The notes beneath the pieces are model-generated. The model ran no database searches, was not told the origin of the DNA, and saw only the letters and a list, made by a program, of their open reading frames with translations. DNA of 64,000 bases, from contig NZ_FRCY01000007.1 in NCBI RefSeq assembly GCF_900143075.1, positions 124,001 to 188,000 on the forward strand. Reading direction: 5' to 3'. Below are positions 53,096 to 61,073 of this stretch, piece after piece (the first letter of the stretch is position 1; every line of letters starts with the position of its first letter). The translations under genes and the position numbers were made by a program. The DNA is from Cyclobacterium lianum. Lineage in GTDB: Bacteria > Bacteroidota > Bacteroidia > Cytophagales > Cyclobacteriaceae.

Positions 53096-54211
53096 TTAGT
53101 TTTTCCTGCCTTTCCAGGAATATTTTCCTGAAATCGCCGATGGAAGGGCCGCCAACACCAGGACAGGAAAAAGCCATCCGGCAATAAGGTAATCTGTATG
53201 CCCTGCCGACCTTTGAAACCTACTGAGCACCCGGCTCAAAACAGCTCGTTCTACTGCAAATTTGCCGATCCAGAATACCGCCATGCCAATAGACCATTTC
53301 CAGGAAATCAGGAAGAGGAAAAAAGTCAACACCTGAGCAAGGGCTGCCAGAGCCAATCCCGCAGCAGTCATGATATGGGTCTGCCCCTTGTGGGCATTCC
53401 ATTTGCTCGCCCAGCGGCTCCTTTGCCGAATCCAGGCTGCCGGTCCGGAAAGGGGAAATGTGGTCACCAGTGCGGAAAGGTAAGGTCTGTACACCCCGGA
53501 AGCAGCCCCGTATTCCCGGATGATTTTTTTCATCAGGAATTCATCGTCACCCGAAAGGAGGTGAGCATTGCCCTGGTATCCCCTGACTTTGAGAAATGCA
53601 TCCCGTCGAAAGGCCAGGTTTGCGCCACTGCACATCAGGGGCCTTTTCCGGTGGAAAGAAATGGCCGTCAAAAGGATAATGGCCGCCCATTCGATCTGCT
53701 GAAACCGGGCAAAAAGACCGGCACCACCTGAAGAAATCACCGGTCCCGCTACCAATTGTACATTCGGATGGGAGAAAGGAGCACTCATGCTCTCAAACCA
53801 ACCAGTCTGGAGTCGGACATCTGCATCTGTGGTCAGCAGCAGGGTGCTGGAAGAAGCCTCCACACCCCTGGTCAGTGCAGCTTTTTTGCCGATTCCCTTA
53901 GATTTTATGCACAGCCAATGGCCCAGTTGATTTTTCTCAATAAAGGAATGGATTACACCGGCTCCGCCATCCTCGCTATGGTCATCTATAAAAATCAATT
54001 TAAGATGATCCGGGAGCGTATGCAGCAGATGAGGAAGCAAGCTGGTTAAATGGGATTTTTCATTCCGGAAGGGCAATAATAGGGTGGCGTTCAGCCCGGA
54101 CGGATGGTTTTCTACCGGGGGAGGAAATGGTATTTTTTTCCATTGGTGGCTTAGCAGCAGCAACAGGAGCAGGTAAAGGCCGAGAACTAAAAAGTATAGG
54201 GCACCAATCAT
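53096..54211 (-). CDS. Processive family 2 glycosyltransferase (first of operon)
   Basis: 371 residues. N-terminal membrane helix (ALYFLVLGLYLLLLLLLSH), GT-A domain with LLPFRNEKSHLTSLL, LIFIDDHSEDGG, TTDADVRL (DAD metal site), the acceptor motif SGDDEFLMKKI and the processive RQRSRW motif (about residue 270), then C-terminal membrane helices. Similar in plan to the other GT2 in this operon but distinct in sequence. It heads the run GT2, small protein, phosphatase, deacetylase, GT2, and diverges from ruvC with a 36-base gap. Confidence 0.88.
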   Translation of the reverse strand: MIGALYFLVLGLYLLLLLLLSHQWKKIPFPPPVENHPSGLNATLLLPFRNEKSHLTSLLPHLLHTLPDHLKLIFIDDHSEDGGAGVIHSFIEKNQLGHWLCIKSKGIGKKAALTRGVEASSSTLLLTTDADVRLQTGWFESMSAPFSHPNVQLVAGPVISSGGAGLFARFQQIEWAAIILLTAISFHRKRPLMCSGANLAFRRDAFLKVRGYQGNAHLLSGDDEFLMKKIIREYGAASGVYRPYLSALVTTFPLSGPAAWIRQRSRWASKWNAHKGQTHIMTAAGLALAALAQVLTFFLFLISWKWSIGMAVFWIGKFAVERAVLSRVLSRFQRSAGHTDYLIAGWLFPVLVLAALPSAISGKYSWKGRKN

Positions 54212-54247
54212 AACTGCGCTTTACAGGATTTGTGGTAAATTGCACCA

Positions 54248-54829
54248 ATGGATAAAGAACCGAAAATTCCGACGAAAGAAAAAATTGTTCTGGGTATCGA
54301 TCCGGGTACAAATGTCATGGGCTTTGGGTTAATCTTGATCAAAGGTAACAAATACTCTCTGTTGCAATTTGGGGTCATACACCTGAAAAAATACAGCGAC
54401 CATGCCCTGAAGCTGAAAAAAATTTTCGATAAAATCACCCAGATTCTGGAAGAGTTTTCACCTGATGCCGTAGCGTTGGAGGCCCCGTTTTTTGGACAAA
54501 ATGTGCAGTCCATGCTCAAGCTGGGAAGAGCGCAGGGTGTAGCCATGGCCGCAGCTCTGGCCAAAGAAATTGCCATTACAGAGTACTCGCCCAAAAAGGT
54601 TAAGCAATCCGTGACGGGCAATGGGAATGCCTCTAAGGAACAGGTGGCCGAAATGCTCAAGACATTGCTTAATATCAGGGAGCTTCCTCATTTGCTGGAT
54701 GCAACAGACGCACTGGCGGTGGCACTGTGCCATCATTTTCATGAGGGACGTCTGCAAACCAGGGGGCGAAGTGGGGGATGGAAAGCATTTCTCACCGAAA
54801 ACCCCGACCGGGTAAAAAACAAAAATTAA
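54248..54829 (+). CDS. ruvC: Holliday junction endonuclease RuvC
   Basis: 193-residue crossover junction endodeoxyribonuclease, cleaving Holliday junctions with RuvAB (not in the window). Acidic catalytic residues appear in [15 protein letters not shown] (first Asp, about residue 17), [29 protein letters not shown] (Glu) and [13 protein letters not shown] (Asp pair); [15 protein letters not shown] is the usual G-x-G-x-A-x-K loop. The C-terminal tail of about 30 residues is basic. It is divergent from the polysaccharide operon and followed 68 bases later by a HEPN-like gene. Confidence 0.95.
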   Translation: MDKEPKIPTKEKIVLGIDPGTNVMGFGLILIKGNKYSLLQFGVIHLKKYSDHALKLKKIFDKITQILEEFSPDAVALEAPFFGQNVQSMLKLGRAQGVAMAAALAKEIAITEYSPKKVKQSVTGNGNASKEQVAEMLKTLLNIRELPHLLDATDALAVALCHHFHEGRLQTRGRSGGWKAFLTENPDRVKNKN

Positions 54830-54897
54830 GTGAATTGTTTCGATTTAACCGGTAATTTGGTAATTTAAAATCGGGATATATCTAAAAAGGTCTCCAG

Positions 54898-55314
54898 ATG
54901 AAAAAAGTAGAACTAGACTGCGAGAATTGCTTCGGCGAATTTGTAAATCAACTGAATGAGTTACGGGATCTGATCCAGGAAGCTAAAAGTCACGGCATGG
55001 ATGATGAGACCCGTAGCAGGCTGGTCAGGCTTTTTGAAAAAACCCACGATGCAGCTTTGGAAACGATCGCTGCCTATTTCAGAAAGCAGGGCAAACCACC
55101 TTTCTCCGGTTCCCGGGATGCCACCGTAGAGGCTTTTCATGCCGACCTGATCGATGATGGACAGGGCTGGCTGGACATGATCATCTGGAGGATCAAATAC
55201 AACCCGCTTTATCCGGGAGACTACCTGGGATCTCTGGCAGAAAACATTGTCAAAAAATACATCCATTTTCTCGAAGACTTTGAGCGTTCCATGGGGAAAA
55301 ATCTGGATGTGTAA
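54898..55314 (+). CDS. Solitary HI0074-like nucleotidyltransferase substrate-binding protein (HEPN-like)
   Basis: 138-residue all-helical protein resembling the HI0074/NTase substrate-binding family. Matching segments are TRSRLVRLFEKTHDAALETIAAYFRKQG and SRDATVEAFHADLIDDGQGWLDMIIWRIKYNP, where relatives read RFEFTFELAWKTL and REAFQAGLIDDGxxWLDMLEDRNLTSHTY. Family members normally pair with a minimal nucleotidyltransferase encoded next door; none is present here. The RN..SH tail motif is replaced by RIKYNPLYPGDY, so a HEPN ribonuclease motif is lacking. It lies downstream of ruvC, probably a domesticated fragment. Role unknown. Confidence 0.72.
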   Translation: MKKVELDCENCFGEFVNQLNELRDLIQEAKSHGMDDETRSRLVRLFEKTHDAALETIAAYFRKQGKPPFSGSRDATVEAFHADLIDDGQGWLDMIIWRIKYNPLYPGDYLGSLAENIVKKYIHFLEDFERSMGKNLDV

Positions 55315-55418
55315 AATAATTTTAATTTTTTTTCGATCAGCTTGTAGCGTTTGAAAGATTGCTATCGTCCTGTCAGTAAGAAACTTCAAAGATCGATTCC
55401 ATTTATTCCCATTTGGCC

Positions 55419-56708
55419 ATGAAAACAAGTTTACAACAACCTTTCCAGTGGACCATGCAGCTGCTCATGTCACTCATGCTCCTGCTGGTCGTCAGCTCTT
55501 GTGAAGACCAGGTAGAAACCACCTATACGTACCAAACGCAGGTACCGGTATTTTTGCAGGTCAATAGCTTCCGGGAAGCTGACATCATCATCGAACCTGG
55601 CAAGCCGCTGGACAATCCCGGAAAAATCTATATTTACGGGGATTACTTGTTTATTTCAGAACCTGGAGAAGGCATTCATATCCTGGACAATTCCAACCCC
55701 TCCAGCCCCAGAAACCTGAATTTTATCAACATCCCGGGTACCGGCGATATGGCGATCAACAATAATATTCTTTACGCAGATAACTACGTAGACCTGCTGG
55801 CATTCGATATCTCCGACCCGCAGGATATCGAAATGGTGAAAAGGGAAGAAGATGTTTTCCCTAACCTGTATACCAACGAAGAAACAGGCACCATCGTCAC
55901 CTATAAAGATACCCTGATTACTTCTACCGATCCCAATATGATGTGGTCCAGTTGGGGAAGACCCGCTTTCAGGTCAGACTTTATGGCAATGGAATCTATG
56001 GCTGCATATAGCGGTGGTAGTAAAAGTGGAGGTGGGCAAAGTTATGGCCAGGGTGGCTCCATGGCCAGGTTTACGCTGCTTGGCGGCCACCTGTATACGG
56101 TGGACGATTACGACCTGCGGATATTCAGTGTAGAAGAACCCACTGATCCGAAGTACCTGAAAAATATCAACCTGGGTTGGGGCATCGAGACCATTTTCCC
56201 CTTTAAAGGTAAATTATTTATCGGGTCCATGACGGGAATGCACATCTACGATGCCAGTAACCCCTCTGAACCTCAAAAAATGGCCGTATATGAACATGTG
56301 ACTTCCTGTGATCCGGTAGTGGTAAATGACGATTACGCTTTTGTCACTTTGAGGAGTGGAGCCCTGTGCCGAATGGGTGCCGATGAGCTGCACGTCCTGG
56401 ACATCAAAGATCTGTATAATCCCCAATTGATCAAATCCTATCCCATGGAGAATCCTCATGGACTAGGACTTTCGGGAAATTATTTATACCTTGCCGAAGG
56501 CGAACACGGATTGAAGAGTTTCAACGTAGCTGACGTGATGGAGATCAGCAATAACCAGATTGAACACCTGAAGGATTATGCCTCCATCGACATCATACCG
56601 GGCCCAAAATCACTGATTGTCATTGGTCCGGATGGCGTGTGTCAGTTTGACTACTCAGATCCCGAAAAACTTAAGGAATTAAGCTGTATCAGTGTATCTT
56701 TTCGATAG
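55419..56708 (+). CDS. LVIVD-repeat beta-propeller lipoprotein
   Basis: 429 residues from the ATG at 55419; a TTG two codons earlier is not preferred. Lipoprotein signal with lipobox (LLMSLMLLLVVSSC, Cys about 27), then propeller blades of the LVIVD type found in surface proteins: IYIYGDYLFISEPGEGIHILDNSNPSSPRNLNFINIPG, LYTVDDYDLRIFSVEEPTDPKYL, LFIGSMTGMHIYDASNPSEPQKM, LHVLDIKDLYNPQLI. A Gly/Ser-rich insertion (YSGGSKSGGGQSYGQGGS) sits near residue 200. Likely surface or periplasmic; ligand unknown. The next gene begins directly at its stop codon. Confidence 0.85.
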   Translation: MKTSLQQPFQWTMQLLMSLMLLLVVSSCEDQVETTYTYQTQVPVFLQVNSFREADIIIEPGKPLDNPGKIYIYGDYLFISEPGEGIHILDNSNPSSPRNLNFINIPGTGDMAINNNILYADNYVDLLAFDISDPQDIEMVKREEDVFPNLYTNEETGTIVTYKDTLITSTDPNMMWSSWGRPAFRSDFMAMESMAAYSGGSKSGGGQSYGQGGSMARFTLLGGHLYTVDDYDLRIFSVEEPTDPKYLKNINLGWGIETIFPFKGKLFIGSMTGMHIYDASNPSEPQKMAVYEHVTSCDPVVVNDDYAFVTLRSGALCRMGADELHVLDIKDLYNPQLIKSYPMENPHGLGLSGNYLYLAEGEHGLKSFNVADVMEISNNQIEHLKDYASIDIIPGPKSLIVIGPDGVCQFDYSDPEKLKELSCISVSFR

Positions 56709-57305
56709 ATGAAGATCATTTATATCATTTTTGCAGCAACCCTATATTTGGCCTGTCCTTCTAACAGCTGGGGACAGGCCTTACCTTTTGCCCACCACTC
56801 GGAAATGGGCATACTTACCGGTAGGGATGATCTCGGCAACCGAACCAACTTTTCTTTCCAGACATTTAACGGCTTCCAGCTTTCCCGGAAATATGCTTTT
56901 GGATTTGTGACGGGGCTGGACCAATATGGCAGTCTCTCAGTAATGCCCATCGCCATGGGGGGGCGGGCTGTACTGAACCCGGAGGATCGCTGGCAGCTGT
57001 TTGCGGGTCTGGACCTGGGCTTCGGCTCCACTATTCTCGAACCCACGGTGGTCACCGAATGGAACGAACACCGCTGGCAGGAAGGGGGTTTTATGGGCCA
57101 GGGTACGGCAGGGCTACGCATCAAAACAAAAAGTGACAATTTCTGGACACTAAGTCTGTCCTACAAACGACAGGTTTACCACCTGACCACGGGAAATCCC
57201 CGCGTCAACGATCCGGACCCCAGCCGCCCGGAAGACTGGAATTATTATGCCATTGACAAAATAACTTTTAATAATGTGGTATATCGGTTGGGATACTGGT
57301 TTTAA
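56709..57305 (+). CDS. Hypothetical outer-membrane-like protein
   Basis: 198 residues with a signal peptide (MKIIYIIFAATLYLACPSNSWGQ) and a mature domain of alternating polar/hydrophobic strands rich in Gly, Tyr and Trp (YAFGFVTGLDQYGSLSVMPIAMGGRAVL, WQLFAGLDLGFGSTIL, WTLSLSYKRQVYHLT, FNNVVYRLGYWF), ending in Phe as outer-membrane barrels do. Probably a small beta-barrel or a partner of the LVIVD lipoprotein with which it shares the message; its ATG follows the preceding TAG without a gap. Family not recognised. Confidence 0.7.
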   Translation: MKIIYIIFAATLYLACPSNSWGQALPFAHHSEMGILTGRDDLGNRTNFSFQTFNGFQLSRKYAFGFVTGLDQYGSLSVMPIAMGGRAVLNPEDRWQLFAGLDLGFGSTILEPTVVTEWNEHRWQEGGFMGQGTAGLRIKTKSDNFWTLSLSYKRQVYHLTTGNPRVNDPDPSRPEDWNYYAIDKITFNNVVYRLGYWF

Positions 57306-57666
57306 AAATTGAACTGAAAAAGGGGTTGAAAAAACATTTCATTTCCGGACTGTCCTGTACGGTGCGTATGTGAAAAAAAGTCTCTCTTCGCGTGTAGATC
57401 GCCTCTACATCCCTGAAATTCGATTGGTTACGAATATGAGGCGTTTGTAATGCCAGAAACCAAACTCCGGCCGAAAACGTACTCATTCTTTAAAGTGCAT
57501 GCGATAATGCATTAAAAATGGGTTTTTGGCGGGTTTAATCTGTTTACGATTCCGAAAATAACTGGGTGAAGTGCCAGACTTCACCCAGTACTGAACATCA
57601 GTAACCCGTACACCCTGCCTTCGACAGGCCCGGGCACCGCATATCACCACAGAGGCACATCCAAAA
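57306..57666. other. Non-coding gap with a perfect hairpin
   Basis: 361 bases between two convergent genes. ACTGGGTGAAGT (57561-57572) and ACTTCACCCAGT (57578-57589) form a perfect 12-bp stem with a 5-base loop, without a strong T-run on either side. Nearby, cctgccttcgacaggc at about 57616-57631 is another small imperfect palindrome. No gene was recognised. Confidence 0.5.
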
Positions 57667-58713
57667 TCAGGGGAAATAAAAACCACTGGGCCCTCTTCCT
57701 GCCGGCATTTGGTCTATCAGTTCTCCTGCTGAATTGACACGCAACACCGATCCATTTCCCTGCCAGCCGGCATGCTCCCCTATATAGAGCATGTCTGTTG
57801 CTTCATCGTATCCCAATCCGTAGAAATGATTTCCAGAATAAAAATCGGCATCCGATACCGTACCCGATCCGATGGATAACTTTACCACCACATCTTCGCT
57901 CTCCTGATTACTGATGACAAAAATCTCTCCGCTTTCCGTAAGTGTAAAACTCCCATTGTACATGCTGTTGGCAACGGGAAAAACCTGGCTGTCTGCGATT
58001 TCAAAATCCGCAGGAGCTATTTCATGCAGGTAAACATTGGCTGCATCTGTGGCATACAGGTACAATTTATCCCCGTAATCAAAAAAGGAAAAAGGGGTAC
58101 CCGTCACCTGAACCGTTCTTTCTACTGTTTCCGTCTCCGGATCGATCACCAGCAGCTGTCCTTCAGACTGGCATGCGGCCAATACCCTACCTCCGAAATA
58201 AGTCAATCCCTCAGGCCTGGACGAAACGGGTATCGTATTGGCAATCGCCCCTCCTTTGGGATCGTTTACCACGGCGATAAAAGAATCCGGATTCTGATAA
58301 TTCTCATCATAGGCTCCCCAATCGCTGATAAACAATTTCCCTTCGGCAGTAACCAGAGAACGGGAATTTACCAGCGCCCCATCTACTGCTCCCATACCCG
58401 TGAAATCTGAAGCGCGGACGATTTCCACCTTCCCGGTATTGGCCACCAGGTAGGCATAATCGCCAAAAATATGCATGTTCTGGATCAAGCCCGCAAAAGG
58501 TCGGTTATTGACCTTCTCAAAAATGGCAGACTCCATCTCTCCAGATGCTTTGTCAAAATGAAAGATCTCCCCGTCATTGGCACCAAAAGCACCTTCGTTG
58601 ACGATCAACACCCCTTCCTCATAGGCACCGCGGGGGAGTTCAACAGGATCCGTCCCACAAGAAAACAGGAGTGTGATCAAAAACAGACAATTGGCAATAG
58701 TTAACTTCTTCAT
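57667..58713 (-). CDS. btuG: BtuG-like surface vitamin B12-binding propeller lipoprotein
   Basis: 348 residues. The lipoprotein signal ends at LLFSC (Cys about 19) with GTDP following, then a seven-blade YncE-like/DUF5074 propeller: GVLIVNEGAFGANDGEIFHFD, YLVANTGKVEIVRASD, NTIPVSSRPEGLTYFGGRVLAACQ, YGLGYDEATDMLYIGEHAGW. BtuG of Bacteroides is exactly such a surface propeller that binds B12 very tightly and hands it to BtuB. Here the gene overlaps the btuB stop by ATGA and lies in the operon under a cobalamin riboswitch, so BtuG function is well supported by context; direct sequence identity was not tested. It would sit on the outer face of the outer membrane. Confidence 0.8.
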   Translation of the reverse strand: MKKLTIANCLFLITLLFSCGTDPVELPRGAYEEGVLIVNEGAFGANDGEIFHFDKASGEMESAIFEKVNNRPFAGLIQNMHIFGDYAYLVANTGKVEIVRASDFTGMGAVDGALVNSRSLVTAEGKLFISDWGAYDENYQNPDSFIAVVNDPKGGAIANTIPVSSRPEGLTYFGGRVLAACQSEGQLLVIDPETETVERTVQVTGTPFSFFDYGDKLYLYATDAANVYLHEIAPADFEIADSQVFPVANSMYNGSFTLTESGEIFVISNQESEDVVVKLSIGSGTVSDADFYSGNHFYGLGYDEATDMLYIGEHAGWQGNGSVLRVNSAGELIDQMPAGRGPSGFYFP

Positions 58714-60593
58714 AAAACCAGGTTTACATTAAATTGAAAATTCCTTCCCGGCATGGGTCGGAGACGCAGGACCTGATAGTCCCGGTCAAAAATATTGTGG
58801 ACACTTAGCCCCATATCGCCCTTTAACCAGGGAGAAAACCTAAAATCATATTGTACCCCGCCTCCCCATAAAGCAAATGCCGGCAGAGTGCCGCGGTTGT
58901 CGGTGGTCACAAACCTTTCTCCGGTTTTCTGACCCCGGATAAAAAACGAAAAGGCGCCTCTTCCTGCATGTAGCTGTCCCTGAACCTTGTGTGCAGGCAC
59001 ATAGGGCAATCGCTTGCCCCTGCTTTGGTCCTGGTCATCTGATTTAATAATGGGACGGGTAAAAGCATAATCCAGGTTCAGACCCAGCTTCCAGGTACCA
59101 CTTTCCCATTCGCTTTCAAAAAAATATTCCAGTCCCTGATTGACTACTTTCCGGACATTTTCCGGAGTCCAGAAAGTACCCCTGGGCAGCCAGACCACCC
59201 ATTGGTCCACGGCCATGTGATAATAAGCCAGCCTGTTTTTTATCTGTAACCGTGCACCTTTCAGTGACTGGTTGAGACCGGCTTCCCGGCTCCAGCTTTG
59301 TTCTGGCAGCAAGTCTGGATTTCCACCAGGAACCCAAAAACGGTCGTTTAATGTGGGAATCTTGAAGCCTCGGGAAATATTTCCGGTGAGTTCCCATTTC
59401 TGATCCTCCTGATTAATAATGGTCCAGGCGGCACCCAGGCCCGGGGTGAAGGGCACCGGCTCGCCATCATGGATCAACTGTCGCAATTGTAGGGAAAAAC
59501 CCAGCCGGGGCAATGGCTTAAAATTTGTGGACTGATACAATTCCAGACGCTGTTCCTCCTTTGAATAGGTAGCCAAACTACCCTTGATATGGGTCAGGCG
59601 AATGCCGGTCTTTGATTGCCATTTATCCGAATGTTCCCAGTCCAGCTCTGCTCCCAACAGGGCCAGGAGGGTTAGGTTTTCCTCCTGATTGAAGCGCATC
59701 TTATCCCTTACCAGGCCTGCCTTTACATTCCAGCTCGCATTATCCCTGCGGTTATAATAGTCCACCACTCCCCTGATGTTCCAATCCAGTTGCTGATTCC
59801 GCTCCGGAGAGCCCAGCAGAGGCTGGATTTCCCGATCGACTTCATTGATCCAGAATGAGGCTTCTACGGACTGCCTTTGGTCCAGCCGGATGGCGAGGTC
59901 CTGGGCCCAGCCCACCTGGCTCACTGCCGCATGGTCCTGCACCCTGGTGGGCGTACCCGGACTCGCCCAATCCGCGTAGGGAAATCGGTTGGCAGCAATA
60001 TTTCGGTAGACACTGGTTTTAACGGCAAAAACATCTCCTCCATACCTGTAACTCAGCTCCTGATCCCATCGGCCAAAACTTCCCAGCCGGGTCTTGCTGC
60101 TTGTTTCATGGCCCGTTCCATAGCCAGGGCTATTCTCCAGGTGGATGGCTCCCCCGATGGCATCCGTACCATAAAGTGCTCCCGAACTCCCGTAATGAAC
60201 GGCCACCTGATCAAAGCCAGCCATGGCAAAAATGGAATAGTCGGCCTGCCCCAGAGAAGGGCTGTTTACCGGCAAGCCGTTCCAGAAAAGGGCATTGTGA
60301 CCGGCAGCAGTACCCCTGACACTGAGCGAAGCCAGCATGCCGGAACCATACTCCCGCACAAACAAACCTGTACCCTGCTGCAGGGCCTGGCCTAAACTCA
60401 TTCCTGACATTTGACCAAGCGCTGATTTTTCCAGGTTCCTGACCCACTGTCCGTAAGCATATTTTTGCAGGTGTGTCGCATTGACCTGCACAGGGGCCAA
60501 TTTAAGGGTATCTCCGAAAAAATCCTGGGAGAGGCCCGGTGAGCCAATCAACAAGAGTATAAAGCCTGTCAGATATTTTTTACTTAAAGCCAT
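58710..60593 (-). CDS. btuB: TonB-dependent vitamin B12 receptor BtuB-like
   Basis: 627 residues: signal peptide (MALSKKYLTGFILLLIGSPGLSQ), plug domain (LGQALQQGTGLFVREYGSGMLASLSVRGTAAGHNALFWNGLPVNSPSLGQADYS, YGSSGALYGTDAIGGAIHLENSPG) and a 22-strand barrel ending RPMPGRNFQFNVNLVL with a terminal hydrophobic residue. There is no CarboxypepD-like N-terminal domain or SusD partner, which fits a BtuB rather than a SusC. Size equals E. coli BtuB (614). The upstream cobalamin riboswitch on the same strand identifies the ligand as cobalamin. It overlaps btuG by four bases. Confidence 0.9.
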   Translation of the reverse strand: MALSKKYLTGFILLLIGSPGLSQDFFGDTLKLAPVQVNATHLQKYAYGQWVRNLEKSALGQMSGMSLGQALQQGTGLFVREYGSGMLASLSVRGTAAGHNALFWNGLPVNSPSLGQADYSIFAMAGFDQVAVHYGSSGALYGTDAIGGAIHLENSPGYGTGHETSSKTRLGSFGRWDQELSYRYGGDVFAVKTSVYRNIAANRFPYADWASPGTPTRVQDHAAVSQVGWAQDLAIRLDQRQSVEASFWINEVDREIQPLLGSPERNQQLDWNIRGVVDYYNRRDNASWNVKAGLVRDKMRFNQEENLTLLALLGAELDWEHSDKWQSKTGIRLTHIKGSLATYSKEEQRLELYQSTNFKPLPRLGFSLQLRQLIHDGEPVPFTPGLGAAWTIINQEDQKWELTGNISRGFKIPTLNDRFWVPGGNPDLLPEQSWSREAGLNQSLKGARLQIKNRLAYYHMAVDQWVVWLPRGTFWTPENVRKVVNQGLEYFFESEWESGTWKLGLNLDYAFTRPIIKSDDQDQSRGKRLPYVPAHKVQGQLHAGRGAFSFFIRGQKTGERFVTTDNRGTLPAFALWGGGVQYDFRFSPWLKGDMGLSVHNIFDRDYQVLRLRPMPGRNFQFNVNLVL

Positions 60594-60778
60594 TTGGTCA
60601 ATTCTTTCCTACAGGCTTTGGGAAGAATAAACAGAAGAAATTAGGTCACACCTAAAATCTGCCCGGACAAACCATCTGCCGGGAATGATCCGGCCAGGTC
60701 TGAACAAGCGAACGATAGCATGTAAGAAAAACTTCTTTTCAGCTTTTTTTCCCGAAAGCGTCGAATTCAATGAAAAAT

Positions 60779-60963
60779 GGCAGGTCTCCTGACTTCCACC
60801 GGTTGATCCGCCTTCTCATCCGGGATACGGACAATGGCTGAGGATGGACAACCCCTTCTGTAAGAATGGGACAGAAGGTATGGGTTACAGTTGCGGGAAC
60901 AGTTCCGGACTTTCACCGGATTCCCTATTAATCCCGAGAGCCTGGTACAGGATCGGGAACCAT
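60779..60963 (-). promoter_or_regulatory. Cobalamin riboswitch
   Basis: Minus-strand leader of btuB. Read on that strand it contains the conserved core AATAGGGAATCCGGTGAAA, then GTCCGGAACTGTTCCCGCAACTGTAA, and ends with GAAGTCAGGAGACCTGCC (the B12-box region is 60779-60797). These are the landmarks of the AdoCbl riboswitch family. It lies about 186 bases ahead of the btuB start. Binding of B12 should switch off uptake gene expression. No terminator-type hairpin with a T-run was obvious after it, so control of translation is more likely. Confidence 0.94.
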
Positions 60964-60972
60964 AAATCAACA

Positions 60973-61000
60973 CAAACATACGGTAAAAACCGGATTCAAA
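60973..61000 (-). promoter_or_regulatory. Candidate promoter of the riboswitch-btuB transcript
   Basis: On the minus strand TATGTTTG (60980-60973) matches TAnnTTTG. A TTTG sits at 61000-60997, 16 bases upstream, a little close. The transcript would start just before the riboswitch. Confidence 0.55.
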
Positions 61001-61073
61001 AAATGTTTTATAAAAATTAGCTATTGGAAATGGAAAACACAATGGTTTACTTTGGAATCAAATTTTACCGTCC

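Noticed and set aside
53053-53184. 44-residue N-terminal extension of the small polysaccharide-operon protein
   Set aside because: It begins at TTG, overlaps the end of the GT2 gene and shows no plausible protein character; the ATG at 53052 is preferred.
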